A stretch of DNA of 64,000 bases from JAUILA01 sp964563925 (lineage in GTDB: Bacteria; Bacteroidota; Bacteroidia; Cytophagales; Cyclobacteriaceae). Both the position numbers and the translations under genes were made by a program. The stretch spans positions 14,476-78,475 of the forward strand of contig CAZLZD010000017.1 in assembly GCA_964563925.1 (NCBI GenBank), read 5' to 3'. This document shows positions 44,829 to 53,177 of the stretch, in pieces; within the stretch, counting starts at the first letter, position 1; every line of letters begins with the position of its first letter. A model generated the notes under the pieces. That model did not search any database, had not been told where the DNA came from, and saw only the letters and a program-made list of their open reading frames with translations.

Positions 44829-44836
44829 TATCTTTG
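44829..44836 (+). promoter_or_regulatory. -7 element before the exonuclease gene
   Basis: TATCTTTG is an exact TAnnTTTG match, only 4 bases before the ATG at 44841. No clear TTTG lies 19-21 bases upstream. If used, the mRNA would have almost no leader. Confidence 0.35.
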
Positions 44837-44840
44837 CAGC

Positions 44841-45545
44841 ATGCTCTCCCACCGGTATATTTTGTTTATCGATACCGAAACCTCCGGTAAGCCCACTGAC
44901 TGGGAGGCACCTCCCAGTGACGACAATAAATGGCCACACATCGTACAGGTCGCCTGGCGAATTCATAAGGCGGAGGGAGAACTCCTCCACACCCGGGAAT
45001 TTTACATTACAGCTTCTGATTACACCATCAGGAAAAAGGCTGCCCGGATACACGGAATTACCGAGGAAATGGCCAACCGGTTGGGTGTGAGGAGAAAGGA
45101 GGCCCTCAGAGAGCTGTACAAGGATCTCAGGAGGTACAAACCGCTAATCGTGGGTCACTTTGTTACGCTTGACCTGCACATGGTTCAGGCGGGCTTCAGC
45201 CGGGCCGGTATCAAAAATATCATTCCGGAGTATGATGCGTTCTGCACCATGCGGGCAACTTCCGAATACATGCACATGAACAACCGTCACTACCCGAAGC
45301 TGGGGGAGTTGTATCAGATGCTTTTCCGCCGGAAGATGCAGGATGAACACAATGCGGCCGGGGATGCGAGGGCGGTGTCGGAATGTTTTTTTGAATTGGT
45401 GCGCAGGGGAGAGGTCGATGAGGAGCTCATCAGGCGACAGTCACGCGAACACCGGAGTGAAAGGCGTAAGCGACGCCGAACAGGATGCGGCCTCCCGGTG
45501 TTAACCTTGTTCCTGGTCATAATTTTCCGCCTATGGATACTGTAA
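44841..45545 (+). CDS. DEDDh 3'-5' exonuclease with C-terminal membrane tail
   Basis: A 234-aa exonuclease of the DnaQ/RNase T type. The catalytic set is DTETSG (Exo I), GHFVTLDLHMV (Exo II) and HNAAGDARAV (Exo III with the DEDDh histidine). After a strongly basic segment (RSERRKRRR) the protein ends in a hydrophobic helix (LPVLTLFLVIIFRLWIL), so it may be tail-anchored. It overlaps the next gene by 13 bases. Pairs of a DnaQ-like exonuclease with a cNMP/CBS/DUF294 nucleotidyltransferase protein also occur in Proteobacteria, where the pair often sits near acetate permease genes; that third partner is not seen here. Confidence 0.9.
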   Translation: MLSHRYILFIDTETSGKPTDWEAPPSDDNKWPHIVQVAWRIHKAEGELLHTREFYITASDYTIRKKAARIHGITEEMANRLGVRRKEALRELYKDLRRYKPLIVGHFVTLDLHMVQAGFSRAGIKNIIPEYDAFCTMRATSEYMHMNNRHYPKLGELYQMLFRRKMQDEHNAAGDARAVSECFFELVRRGEVDEELIRRQSREHRSERRKRRRTGCGLPVLTLFLVIIFRLWIL

Positions 45546-47452
45546 ATAGCAGGGAGGAAATTCTCCGCGGGATTACCCCTTTTGATCTGCTTCCGGCTCA
45601 CGAACTGGAATTCCTTGCGCGGTCGGTGCAGGACCACACATTCTCCAGGGAGAAAATCCAGTACCACCAGGATTATACCAAGCTGAAAAGCGTGGATGTA
45701 ATCGTGGAGGGGTCCTATCATGTTTTCTTTTATGATGCGCACCGCAACAGGAAGCTGATCGAGGATCTTGGACCCGGCCGCATTTACGGGGCATTGTCCA
45801 TCCTTTTCAATAAGAAGCGTTCCATACGGACGGTAGTTGCCCGTGAAGGAACGCGCGTACTGGCCATCGACCGCCGTGCATTTGTTGATCTCACGGCAAA
45901 GTATGAAGATTTTGCACGGTTTTTTTCATCGGAATTCGGCCGGTACATGATGATGGATGACTTCGCCAATGCTATTCGTTCGAAACCGAGCGAGGTGACG
46001 AATTACGTTGCCACAGATCATTTTTTTACCAAAACCCTGAAAACCATTCAGCCGCGGCCGCTAAAAACCTGTCGACCTGATATTCCTGTCTTCAGGGCCG
46101 CCCGCATTATGACCCAGAACCGGGTGAGCTGCCTGTTTGTGAAGGGAAATCAGCCGGGAATCCTTGGGTATATAACCGATATTACACTCCGGGAGGATGT
46201 AGTGGCGCGCCAGATACCCTACGATACTCCGGTGGAGGAGGTCATGGAGAATCCCATTTACAGCCTTCCCGAGGATGCGCTGATCTATGAGGCCATCCTG
46301 CTCATGTTCCAGGCCAAGATCAGGTACCTGCTGGTAGAGAATTCAGACGGGGGCTATGCAGGGGTGATCAGCCGGAACAAGCTGCTGACCGATCACGCCA
46401 CGTCGCCGTTTGTCTTTATCCAGTCGGTAAAGCTGGCGGTCTCGCTGGAGGAACTGCGGCGCAAATGGAACCGGGTGCCTGACATCGTATACCAGCAACT
46501 CTCGCGCGGGGTCAGGGCGGAGATTGTCAACCAGATGGTCACCACGGTTTCTGATTCCATTGGTCAGAAAATCATTGAATCGGCTATCGAAGAACTGGGC
46601 GAGCCTCCATGCAGATTTGTCTTTATGGCCCTGGGCAGCGAGGGAAGAAAGGAGCAAACGCTTAAGACCGACCAGGACAACGCCATTCTGTATGAAGACC
46701 AGCCCGATCCGGAGGATCCGGAAGTACGTGCGTATTTCCTTTCACTGGGAGAATTAATCAGCGAAAAGCTTAATCATGTGGGATTCCTGTTCTGCACGGG
46801 AGGATTTATGGCTAAAAACCCCAAATGGAACCAGTCGTTGTCCCAGTGGAAGGAGGATTACCAATCCTGGATCAACATGCCGCAACCGGAGGCCGTCATG
46901 AATTTCTCCACTTTTTTTGACTGCCGGTACCTGTACGGCGACCGGAGCCTGATCGATGAATTGCGGGAATTTCTGAATGAGACCCTGGAAAACCCATCGA
47001 CTAAATTTTTCTATCTGCTGGCCAATAATGCCCTGCAATACGAACCCCCGCTTACGTTTTTTCTTAAAAATTTCCGGACCTTCTCACGGGGTGAACAGGA
47101 AGTGCTCAATATCAAGAAGGCCATGACCCCGATTGTCGACCTGGTGCGACTGTATGCCCTTCGCCACAGGATTTTCAAGACAAATACAGGCGAACGCCTC
47201 GAACAGCTGTATGAAATGGATGTATTCTCCAAGGATGAATATCACGAATTGCGACAGGCGTATTATTATATGATGGCCCTTCGGCTCAAGAGGCAGGCAA
47301 AGGACATAATACGGCGGCAGGGCGAGCCCAATAACCTGATCGAACCAAAATCGCTGACCAAGATAGAGCAGGTCACCCTCAAGGAAATTTTCAAGGTCAT
47401 CGAAAAATTCCAGCTCAAGATTAAAATAGAATTTAAGGGTACGCTGAATTAG
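45533..47452 (+). CDS. cNMP-binding, CBS and nucleotidyltransferase-like protein (DUF294 type)
   Basis: A 639-aa cytosolic protein. Domains in order: a cyclic-nucleotide-binding-like beta barrel (residues about 15-140, DLGPGRIYGALSILF), two CBS motifs (about 175-300, ending GVISRNKLL), a GlnD-type nucleotidyltransferase core (GSEGRKEQTLKTDQDNAILYED, with the GS and D-x-D residues) and a C-terminal DUF294 helical domain. The architecture implies a nucleotide-responsive transfer of NMP to an unknown target. ATG 45533 lies inside the end of the exonuclease gene; an upstream ATG at 45485 would add 16 residues that do not belong to the family. It converges on queE with a 4-base overlap. Confidence 0.9.
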   Translation: MDTVNSREEILRGITPFDLLPAHELEFLARSVQDHTFSREKIQYHQDYTKLKSVDVIVEGSYHVFFYDAHRNRKLIEDLGPGRIYGALSILFNKKRSIRTVVAREGTRVLAIDRRAFVDLTAKYEDFARFFSSEFGRYMMMDDFANAIRSKPSEVTNYVATDHFFTKTLKTIQPRPLKTCRPDIPVFRAARIMTQNRVSCLFVKGNQPGILGYITDITLREDVVARQIPYDTPVEEVMENPIYSLPEDALIYEAILLMFQAKIRYLLVENSDGGYAGVISRNKLLTDHATSPFVFIQSVKLAVSLEELRRKWNRVPDIVYQQLSRGVRAEIVNQMVTTVSDSIGQKIIESAIEELGEPPCRFVFMALGSEGRKEQTLKTDQDNAILYEDQPDPEDPEVRAYFLSLGELISEKLNHVGFLFCTGGFMAKNPKWNQSLSQWKEDYQSWINMPQPEAVMNFSTFFDCRYLYGDRSLIDELREFLNETLENPSTKFFYLLANNALQYEPPLTFFLKNFRTFSRGEQEVLNIKKAMTPIVDLVRLYALRHRIFKTNTGERLEQLYEMDVFSKDEYHELRQAYYYMMALRLKRQAKDIIRRQGEPNNLIEPKSLTKIEQVTLKEIFKVIEKFQLKIKIEFKGTLN

Positions 47453-48201
47453 ACGCCCCGCCTGTTGCCAAACAGGTGGATGTGCATACGGTCGGTAAAG
47501 TGAAAATTATTGACCAGGCAGATATCGGTCAGCCAGGTTCGCTTCGCAGCCAATTGCTGCGGGTCTGTGCCCTGCGGCATAAGGTAGGTGCGGGCAGGGG
47601 GGATGCCATAGGTTCTGCACAATGCCAGCACCCCGTCGAGGTCATCGGGGGTATCTACCACAAACTTGAATGTACTTTTATCGCTATCCGCGAAAAACCG
47701 CATGGCCTGTGGCTTATCCCTTAGGGTTTTCCGGTTCCCTGAATTCTCCAGCTTGGGACTTACGTTGTACTGGTCGATAAGTCCGTTAAATTCACCGATG
47801 GGAACAATGGTGCCGTTGGTTTCAACTTCGGCATGGAGCAGTTCGTTGTTTTCCCGGAGAATGACCAGCAGCCGCACCAGCTCTTCCTGCTGCATAAGTG
47901 GTTCGCCCCCGGTAATCACTACATTAGGACAATCATAGGATAGTATTTCTCCCGCCACCTGACTGGGGTCACGTTCCAGGATCATCTCTGCCGGGTCATA
48001 TTTCTGGTAACCGCTTTCCTTGTCACGGACATGTGAAAATCGCGTTCCCTGCCAGTTCCAGGTATAATCCGTATCGCACCAGGTGCAGTGAAGGTTACAA
48101 AGGGATAATCTGACGAATACACTGGGCATGCCCATGGAGCGTCCTTCTCCCTGGATGGTATGAAATATTTCCGGTTTACCGTGCAGACTGGCAAGTTTCA
48201 T
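47449..48201 (-). CDS. queE: 7-Carboxy-7-deazaguanine synthase
   Basis: A 250-aa radical SAM enzyme that makes the 7-deazaguanine core of queuosine from carboxytetrahydropterin. The cluster motif is CNLHCTWC (CxxxCxxC), preceded by FHTIQGEGRSMGMPSVFVRL and followed by the SAM-binding VVITGGEPLMQQ. The C-terminal LYGIPPARTYLMPQGTDPQQ block is characteristic. The QueA gene for a later step is at 1.8-3.0 kb. queE is not in an operon here; its 3' end overlaps the DUF294-type gene. Confidence 0.94.
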   Translation of the reverse strand: MKLASLHGKPEIFHTIQGEGRSMGMPSVFVRLSLCNLHCTWCDTDYTWNWQGTRFSHVRDKESGYQKYDPAEMILERDPSQVAGEILSYDCPNVVITGGEPLMQQEELVRLLVILRENNELLHAEVETNGTIVPIGEFNGLIDQYNVSPKLENSGNRKTLRDKPQAMRFFADSDKSTFKFVVDTPDDLDGVLALCRTYGIPPARTYLMPQGTDPQQLAAKRTWLTDICLVNNFHFTDRMHIHLFGNRRGV

Positions 48202-48239
48202 GGCCGCAAAGGTAAAAATTATAGTTTAAACTAAAACGC

Positions 48240-48271
48240 TTGCACACAGGCCGCAAGTCCGGCTATCTTTG
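48240..48271 (+). promoter_or_regulatory. Candidate promoter of the mannose-6-phosphate isomerase gene
   Basis: TTG (48240-48242), 21 bases, then TATCTTTG (48264-48271), an exact -7 match. The ATG is at 48289, leaving a leader of about 14 bases. Confidence 0.5.
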
Positions 48272-48288
48272 ATAAACAGAAAGTAATT

Positions 48289-49266
48289 ATGCGTATACCT
48301 CTTTATCCACTAAAATTCACCCCTTTTTTTCTGGACAAGATCTGGGGCGGGAATAAGATCAGCCAGGTGCTTGGTAAAGATACCGGTGGCCTGCCTAATT
48401 GCGGCGAGACCTGGGAACTTTCCGGGGTGAAGGGCCGGATTTCCGTGGTGGCAGACGGTCCGCTCGCCGGGCGCAGCCTGGATGAGCTGATGCAGGAATA
48501 CAAGGAGGAGCTGGCCGGTACCACTGTATTTAAGGAATACGGTACGGAATTTCCCCTGCTGATTAAATTCATTGATGCAGCCGAAGATCTGTCAATCCAG
48601 GTTCATCCCGACGATGACCTTGCGGCTGCGCGCCATAAGGGGAAAGGCAAGACCGAGATGTGGTATATCATGGATGCGGATCCGGGAGCCACCCTGATCG
48701 CCGGCTTCAATCAACCGATGAACCGGGAAAAATACCTGGAATACTTCCATTCCGGGGCCATTGAAGAGGTCCTGAACCGGGAAGAAGTCAGCCCGGGCGA
48801 TGTGTTCTACATCCCGGCCGGCCGGATCCATACCATCGGGAAGGGAATTATGCTGGCTGAGATTCAGCAGACATCGGACATTACCTATCGCATTTATGAT
48901 TTTGACCGGCGGGACAGTGAAGGAAATCTGCGCGAGCTGCATACCGAAATGGCCGTCGATGCACTGGATTTTAAATACAGGGAAGCGTACAAAACTCCCT
49001 ATTCCCGACGCAAAAATCACCGCAATCCCGTAGTGGATGAGCGTTATTTTTCGACCAATAAGCTGATCCTGGATCAGCCGATGACGCTGTCCCTTGATGG
49101 GGAGAAACTGAAGATACTGATTTGTGTGGAGGGTTCCGGCCGCCTTCAGTGGGAAGACGGTGAAGCCTCACTGACCAGGGGAGAGGTTGTCCTTGTTCCG
49201 GCCTGTTTGCCGGAAGTGAAGCTTGTGCCCGCCGCCGAACTGCATGTGCTTGAGGTTATGCCCTGA
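48289..49266 (+). CDS. manA: Mannose-6-phosphate isomerase, class I
   Basis: A 325-aa zinc enzyme interconverting mannose 6-phosphate and fructose 6-phosphate, feeding GDP-sugar and surface polysaccharide synthesis. Cupin metal ligands are seen in LSIQVHPDDDLA and the KTEMWYIMD strand, and VFYIPAGRIHTIGKGIMLAEIQQTSDITYRIYDFDR contains the substrate-site signature. The length fits the short bacterial form. The next gene, on the other strand, ends 1 base after this one. Confidence 0.93.
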   Translation: MRIPLYPLKFTPFFLDKIWGGNKISQVLGKDTGGLPNCGETWELSGVKGRISVVADGPLAGRSLDELMQEYKEELAGTTVFKEYGTEFPLLIKFIDAAEDLSIQVHPDDDLAAARHKGKGKTEMWYIMDADPGATLIAGFNQPMNREKYLEYFHSGAIEEVLNREEVSPGDVFYIPAGRIHTIGKGIMLAEIQQTSDITYRIYDFDRRDSEGNLRELHTEMAVDALDFKYREAYKTPYSRRKNHRNPVVDERYFSTNKLILDQPMTLSLDGEKLKILICVEGSGRLQWEDGEASLTRGEVVLVPACLPEVKLVPAAELHVLEVMP

Positions 49267-49728
49267 TCAGCCGCGTTCGAACCGCCCCGACTTTTTGTGT
49301 ATCAGGATGCGATAGGCAACAAGGACGGTACCTGGCTCGTAGCGGCGGGATTTTGATTCCATCCCATGGGAGGGACGTACCGTATCCGTGCCAATAAACG
49401 GATGAAGGCGGCTCGAAACGATTTGAACGGCATGTTCGGCCTCTTCTCCGCTTAATTCCTCATAGGTGCCCCACGCAATTACGCTCTGCCAGTGTGCGTG
49501 GGAACGAATATCCTCGACCTGAAGGCATACCTCCGGATTCTCCCGCATCATTTTGATCTTTTTCCCTGCCAGCGTATATCCGTACAGGTATTCCATATCC
49601 TGATCTTCCTCGTACACATAGGCGACAGGTACCACATAGGTTTCCCCGGCTGCGTGACAGCCCAGGTGGCCGTGCGTCCCGCTCAGCAATACCCGCCGCA
49701 TCTGGAACTCATTCAGATTTCCCAGCAT
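49267..49728 (-). CDS. Pyridoxamine 5'-phosphate oxidase-like FMN-binding protein
   Basis: A 153-aa split-barrel protein. ATG 49728 (MLGNLNEFQMRRVLLSG) is preferred; the ORF is open a further 38 codons upstream, but that DNA holds the FNR-like site facing ccoNO. The start of the barrel, HLGCHAAGETYVVPVAYVYEEDQ, and the KIKMMRENPEVCLQVEDI strand with SVIAWGTYEELSGEEAE are typical of the family. Members bind flavin or haem, and the exact substrate cannot be told. It is divergent from the cbb3 operon. Confidence 0.8.
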   Translation of the reverse strand: MLGNLNEFQMRRVLLSGTHGHLGCHAAGETYVVPVAYVYEEDQDMEYLYGYTLAGKKIKMMRENPEVCLQVEDIRSHAHWQSVIAWGTYEELSGEEAEHAVQIVSSRLHPFIGTDTVRPSHGMESKSRRYEPGTVLVAYRILIHKKSGRFERG

Positions 49729-49774
49729 AGTATTTTGTTTATGGGAAGTTCTCAAAAAAGCAACCATTCTAATA

Positions 49775-49786
49775 TGACATAAATCA
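49775..49786 (+). promoter_or_regulatory. FNR/FixK-like site upstream of ccoNO
   Basis: TGACATAAATCA fits the TGA-N6-TCA core of Crp/Fnr-family sites and comes near FixK/FNR TTGAT-N4-ATCAA. Its centre (49780.5) is 51.5 bases upstream of the first base of the -7 element at 49832, about -62 relative to the likely start, which is a class I activator position. The sites before ccoI and hemN have the same spacing. Confidence 0.7.
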
Positions 49787-49831
49787 TGTTTAGCCTTAAC
49801 CTCGGTCAGGCTCCGTCGCGGCATGTCTTTA

Positions 49832-49839
49832 TACCTTCG
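49832..49839 (+). promoter_or_regulatory. -7 element of the ccoNO promoter
   Basis: TACCTTCG, one base off TAnnTTTG. No -33 TTTG is present at the right distance, which fits an activator-dependent promoter. Leader of about 25 bases to the ATG at 49868. Confidence 0.5.
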
Positions 49840-49867
49840 CACTATTCATGCTACTAAAATTTAACTT

Positions 49868-52057
49868 ATGAAAGTGGAGCAGTTCAGTTATGACAATAAG
49901 ATCGTCAAGTATTTTATCATAGCGACGGTCATTTTTGGTGTGGTGGGTATGCTGGTCGGGCTTACAGCCGCCATTCAGCTGTTTTATCCCCTCTTTAATT
50001 TTGATACGGAATATGTGACATTCGGTCGGATCAGGCCGCTTCATACGAATGCCATCATATTTGCCTTCATCGGTAATGCCATGTTTGCCGGAATATACTA
50101 TTCCATGCAGCGGCTGCTCAAGACCAGGATGTTCAGTGATTTGCTTAGCTGGATCAATTTCTGGGGCTGGCAGCTGATCATCGTGGCGGCGGCTATTACG
50201 CTGCCCCTGGGACTGACCACCTCAAAGGAATATGCCGAACTCGAATGGCCGATTGATATCGCCATTACCCTTGTCTGGGTGGTGTTTGGCATCAACATGA
50301 TCGGTACAATAATAAAGAGGCGCGAGAAGCACATGTACGTGGCCATCTGGTTTTACATTGCCACGTTTGTCACGGTGGCTGTACTGCACGTGGTCAATTC
50401 CTTCGAGATGCCGGTCACCCTTTTCAAAAGCTACAGTGCTTTTGCCGGTGTGCAGGATGCGCTGGTACAATGGTGGTACGGCCATAATGCGGTGGCGTTC
50501 TTCCTGACCACCCCCTTCCTGGGGCTCATGTATTATTTCCTGCCCAAGGCGGCAAACCGGCCGGTGTATTCCTACAAACTTTCCATCATTCACTTCTGGT
50601 CCCTGATCTTTATTTACATCTGGGCCGGTCCGCATCACCTGCTCTATACCTCCCTTCCCGACTGGGCCCAGTCACTCGGCGTGGTATTTTCTATCATGCT
50701 CATCGCCCCCAGCTGGGGTGGTATGCTCAACGGACTGCTTACCTTGCGGGGAGCCTGGGACCGGGTACGTGAAGACCCCGTGCTAAAATTTATGGTGGTG
50801 GCCGTGACCGCTTACGGCATGGCGACGTTTGAAGGTCCCATGCTGTCCCTGAAGAATGTGAATGCCATCGCCCATTTCTCTGACTGGATCATCGCCCACG
50901 TGCACATTGGCGGACTCGGCTGGAACGGATTTCTGACGTTCGGTATGATGTACTGGCTGGTGCCTAAAATGTGGGGCACTAAACTCTACTCCGTCCGTCT
51001 GGCGAACCTTCATTTCTGGATTGGAACGCTCGGGATCATTATATATGCACTGCCCATGTACGTGGCGGGTGTTACCCAGTCGCTGATGTGGCAGGAGTTC
51101 AACGAAGTGGGCTCCCTGGAATACAGTAACTTCCTGCAAACCGTTACCCAGATTCTTCCGCTCTACATGCTTCGCGCCGTGGGGGGAGGGTTGTACCTGA
51201 TCGGGACATTCATAATGATCTACAACCTGCGAAAGACCACTGCCCAGGGTAGTTTTATGGCGGAGGAGGCTGCGGAAGCCCCGGCCCTGGAAGCGGCGCC
51301 CAAGCATAAGGATGGCTACTGGCATAATAAACTGGAACGCATGCCCGTACTGTTTACCGTCCTGACCCTGGTGGCTATCCTGATCGGTGGGGTGATCGAG
51401 ATGGTACCTACTTTCCTTATCGAATCAAATATCCCTACCATCACCGCGGTCAAGCCGTATTCTCCGCTTGAATTACACGGAAGGGATATCTACATCCGGG
51501 AAGGGTGTGTCAGCTGCCATACGCAGATGGTAAGGCCGTTCCGGAGTGAAACCGAGCGTTACGGGGAATATTCCAAAGCGGGGGAATACGTATATGATCA
51601 CCCCTTCCTGTGGGGTTCCAAGCGAACCGGTCCCGATCTGCACCGTGTGGGGGGCAAGTATCTTAACTCGTGGCATTTCCGCCATATGTGGCAGCCTGCC
51701 CTGACTTCGGAAGGCTCCATCATGCCTACCTATCAATGGCTGTATACCGACGATATTGACCGTGAGGCAACGGCTGGCAAGATCTCCGCATTGAGAAAGC
51801 TGGGAGTGCCGTATGAGGAGGGTTTTGAGGAGATTGCGAATACCGCACTGGATGAGCAGGCCGAACTCATCGTATCCGAACTCAATGAGAACCTTGACAT
51901 CAATACGCTTGCCACCGATGACGGTGAAACCGTGGTGGTGCCCGACAAAAACAAGGAGATCATTGCACTCATTGCCTATTTACAACGCCTGGGCACTGAC
52001 ATAACGGTCAGGACGGAAGATGCCACGGAAGGCGAAGAATTAAGCTCAAACAAATAA
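49868..52057 (+). CDS. ccoNO: cbb3-type cytochrome c oxidase, fused subunits I and II
   Basis: A 729-aa fusion of CcoN (about residues 1-475) and CcoO (about 490-729). CcoN is the haem-copper catalytic subunit: ligand regions RPLHTNAIIFAFIGNAMFAG, WWYGHNAVAFF, the copper-site WAGPHHLLYTSLPDW and AHVHIGGLGWNGF. CcoO is membrane-anchored with one haem c site CVSCH (Cys547-His551) and a distal methionine region EGSIMPTYQWLY. A low-affinity-to-high-affinity switch to this oxidase allows respiration at low O2. Fusion of N and O is common in Bacteroidota. It leads the operon ccoNO-Q-P-G-H-safE. Confidence 0.96.
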   Translation: MKVEQFSYDNKIVKYFIIATVIFGVVGMLVGLTAAIQLFYPLFNFDTEYVTFGRIRPLHTNAIIFAFIGNAMFAGIYYSMQRLLKTRMFSDLLSWINFWGWQLIIVAAAITLPLGLTTSKEYAELEWPIDIAITLVWVVFGINMIGTIIKRREKHMYVAIWFYIATFVTVAVLHVVNSFEMPVTLFKSYSAFAGVQDALVQWWYGHNAVAFFLTTPFLGLMYYFLPKAANRPVYSYKLSIIHFWSLIFIYIWAGPHHLLYTSLPDWAQSLGVVFSIMLIAPSWGGMLNGLLTLRGAWDRVREDPVLKFMVVAVTAYGMATFEGPMLSLKNVNAIAHFSDWIIAHVHIGGLGWNGFLTFGMMYWLVPKMWGTKLYSVRLANLHFWIGTLGIIIYALPMYVAGVTQSLMWQEFNEVGSLEYSNFLQTVTQILPLYMLRAVGGGLYLIGTFIMIYNLRKTTAQGSFMAEEAAEAPALEAAPKHKDGYWHNKLERMPVLFTVLTLVAILIGGVIEMVPTFLIESNIPTITAVKPYSPLELHGRDIYIREGCVSCHTQMVRPFRSETERYGEYSKAGEYVYDHPFLWGSKRTGPDLHRVGGKYLNSWHFRHMWQPALTSEGSIMPTYQWLYTDDIDREATAGKISALRKLGVPYEEGFEEIANTALDEQAELIVSELNENLDINTLATDDGETVVVPDKNKEIIALIAYLQRLGTDITVRTEDATEGEELSSNK

Positions 52058-52060
52058 GTT

Positions 52061-52249
52061 ATGTTTAAACATTATTTCGAACGAATCGAACAAGTGGAGA
52101 TATGGCCGATCATATCACTGGCCATCTTCTTCATCTTCTTTGTCTGTCTTCTGATCAATGTGATCAGAATTGACCGCAAGTTTATCCGGGACATCAGTCA
52201 GCTCCCAATGGATGATTCCACGCTACCTAAAAAAGACCCTGAATCATGA
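52061..52249 (+). CDS. ccoQ: CcoQ-like small cbb3 oxidase subunit
   Basis: A 62-aa protein with one membrane helix (PIISLAIFFIFFVCLLINVI) and a short charged tail with KKDPES. Its position between ccoNO (3-base gap) and ccoP (4-base overlap) and its size fit CcoQ, which stabilises the oxidase. Sequence similarity is too weak for certainty, as is normal for this subunit. Confidence 0.75.
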   Translation: MFKHYFERIEQVEIWPIISLAIFFIFFVCLLINVIRIDRKFIRDISQLPMDDSTLPKKDPES

Positions 52250-53169
52250 AACGAAACACGCTCAGACTACTCACTTTATTGCTGGTATTCTTCCCTGTTG
52301 CCGTAAAGGCCCAGGCCGATGGTTCGGGTATCGGTCAGGACGTGGCCATTTATATCATGGCCGGGTTTGTCCTGGTTATTGCCATACTCGTCCTGGTGGT
52401 ATCCATTGTGGTCCTGCAGGTGCTGCGCTCGGTGGTTTCGAAGGAGGAGGCCAGAAAGGCAGCATCAGAGGGAATTGAAGTCGAAGAGAAGAAATCTTTC
52501 TGGAGACGTTTTCTCACCAAGGCCAATGATGCGGTGCCTCTTGAAGAGGAACAGGAAATACTTCTTGATCATAATTACGACGGGATCAGGGAGCTGGACA
52601 ATCATCTACCCCCCTGGTGGAAGTGGCTGTTTTACGGAACCATTGCCTTTTCAGTGGTGTACCTGGTGGTTTACCACGTGACCGGGACATTGCCCCTGCA
52701 GGAAGAGGAGTATGCCACCCAGATTGCCGAGGCTGAGGCGGTCATGGCAGAACGAATGGCGAATGAGCCTGCCGAGACCATCGACGAATCGACCGTGCAG
52801 TTTGTGGAGGACGAGGCCAGCCTGGCCAGCGGAAAACAGGTATATGATAATAACTGCTCGCAGTGTCACCGTGCTGACGGCGGGGGAAGTATCGGGCCTA
52901 ACCTGACCGATGAATACTGGTTGCATGGAGGTTCCATACAGGATATTTTCCGGACGGTCAAGGTGGGCGTGCCGGCCAAGGGTATGATTTCATGGGAACC
53001 GCTGTTATCCCCTGAGCAGATGCAGAATGTGTCATCCTATATCATGACCCTTCAGGGCACCAATCCCGACAACCCGAAGGCTCCGCAAGGCGAACCCTAC
53101 CAGCCTGGCGGACAGGGAGAGGGTACGGTGCCGTCTGACAGCGTTACGGCAGCCAGTGCAAGTTTATAA
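52246..53169 (+). CDS. ccoP: cbb3 oxidase subunit III (CcoP), single haem c
   Basis: A 307-aa electron-entry subunit. An N-terminal signal-like segment and a first membrane helix (DVAIYIMAGFVLVIAILVLVVSIVVL) precede the CcoP N-terminal motif DGIRELDNHLPPWWKWLFYGTIAFSVVYLVVYH. One cytochrome c domain follows, with CSQCH (Cys204-His208) and the methionine loop AKGMISWEPLLSPEQMQ. Proteobacterial CcoP has two haem c sites; here only one CxxCH exists in the whole protein. It overlaps ccoQ by 4 bases. Confidence 0.93.
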   Translation: MKRNTLRLLTLLLVFFPVAVKAQADGSGIGQDVAIYIMAGFVLVIAILVLVVSIVVLQVLRSVVSKEEARKAASEGIEVEEKKSFWRRFLTKANDAVPLEEEQEILLDHNYDGIRELDNHLPPWWKWLFYGTIAFSVVYLVVYHVTGTLPLQEEEYATQIAEAEAVMAERMANEPAETIDESTVQFVEDEASLASGKQVYDNNCSQCHRADGGGSIGPNLTDEYWLHGGSIQDIFRTVKVGVPAKGMISWEPLLSPEQMQNVSSYIMTLQGTNPDNPKAPQGEPYQPGGQGEGTVPSDSVTAASASL

Positions 53170-53177
53170 AACGGAGA

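Noticed and set aside
49722..49786. FNR-like site acting on the divergent FMN-binding oxidase-like gene
   Set aside because: At the matching 51.5-base distance the sequence (TATGCTGG) is a poor -7 element and overlaps the start codon, so the site seems to face ccoNO.
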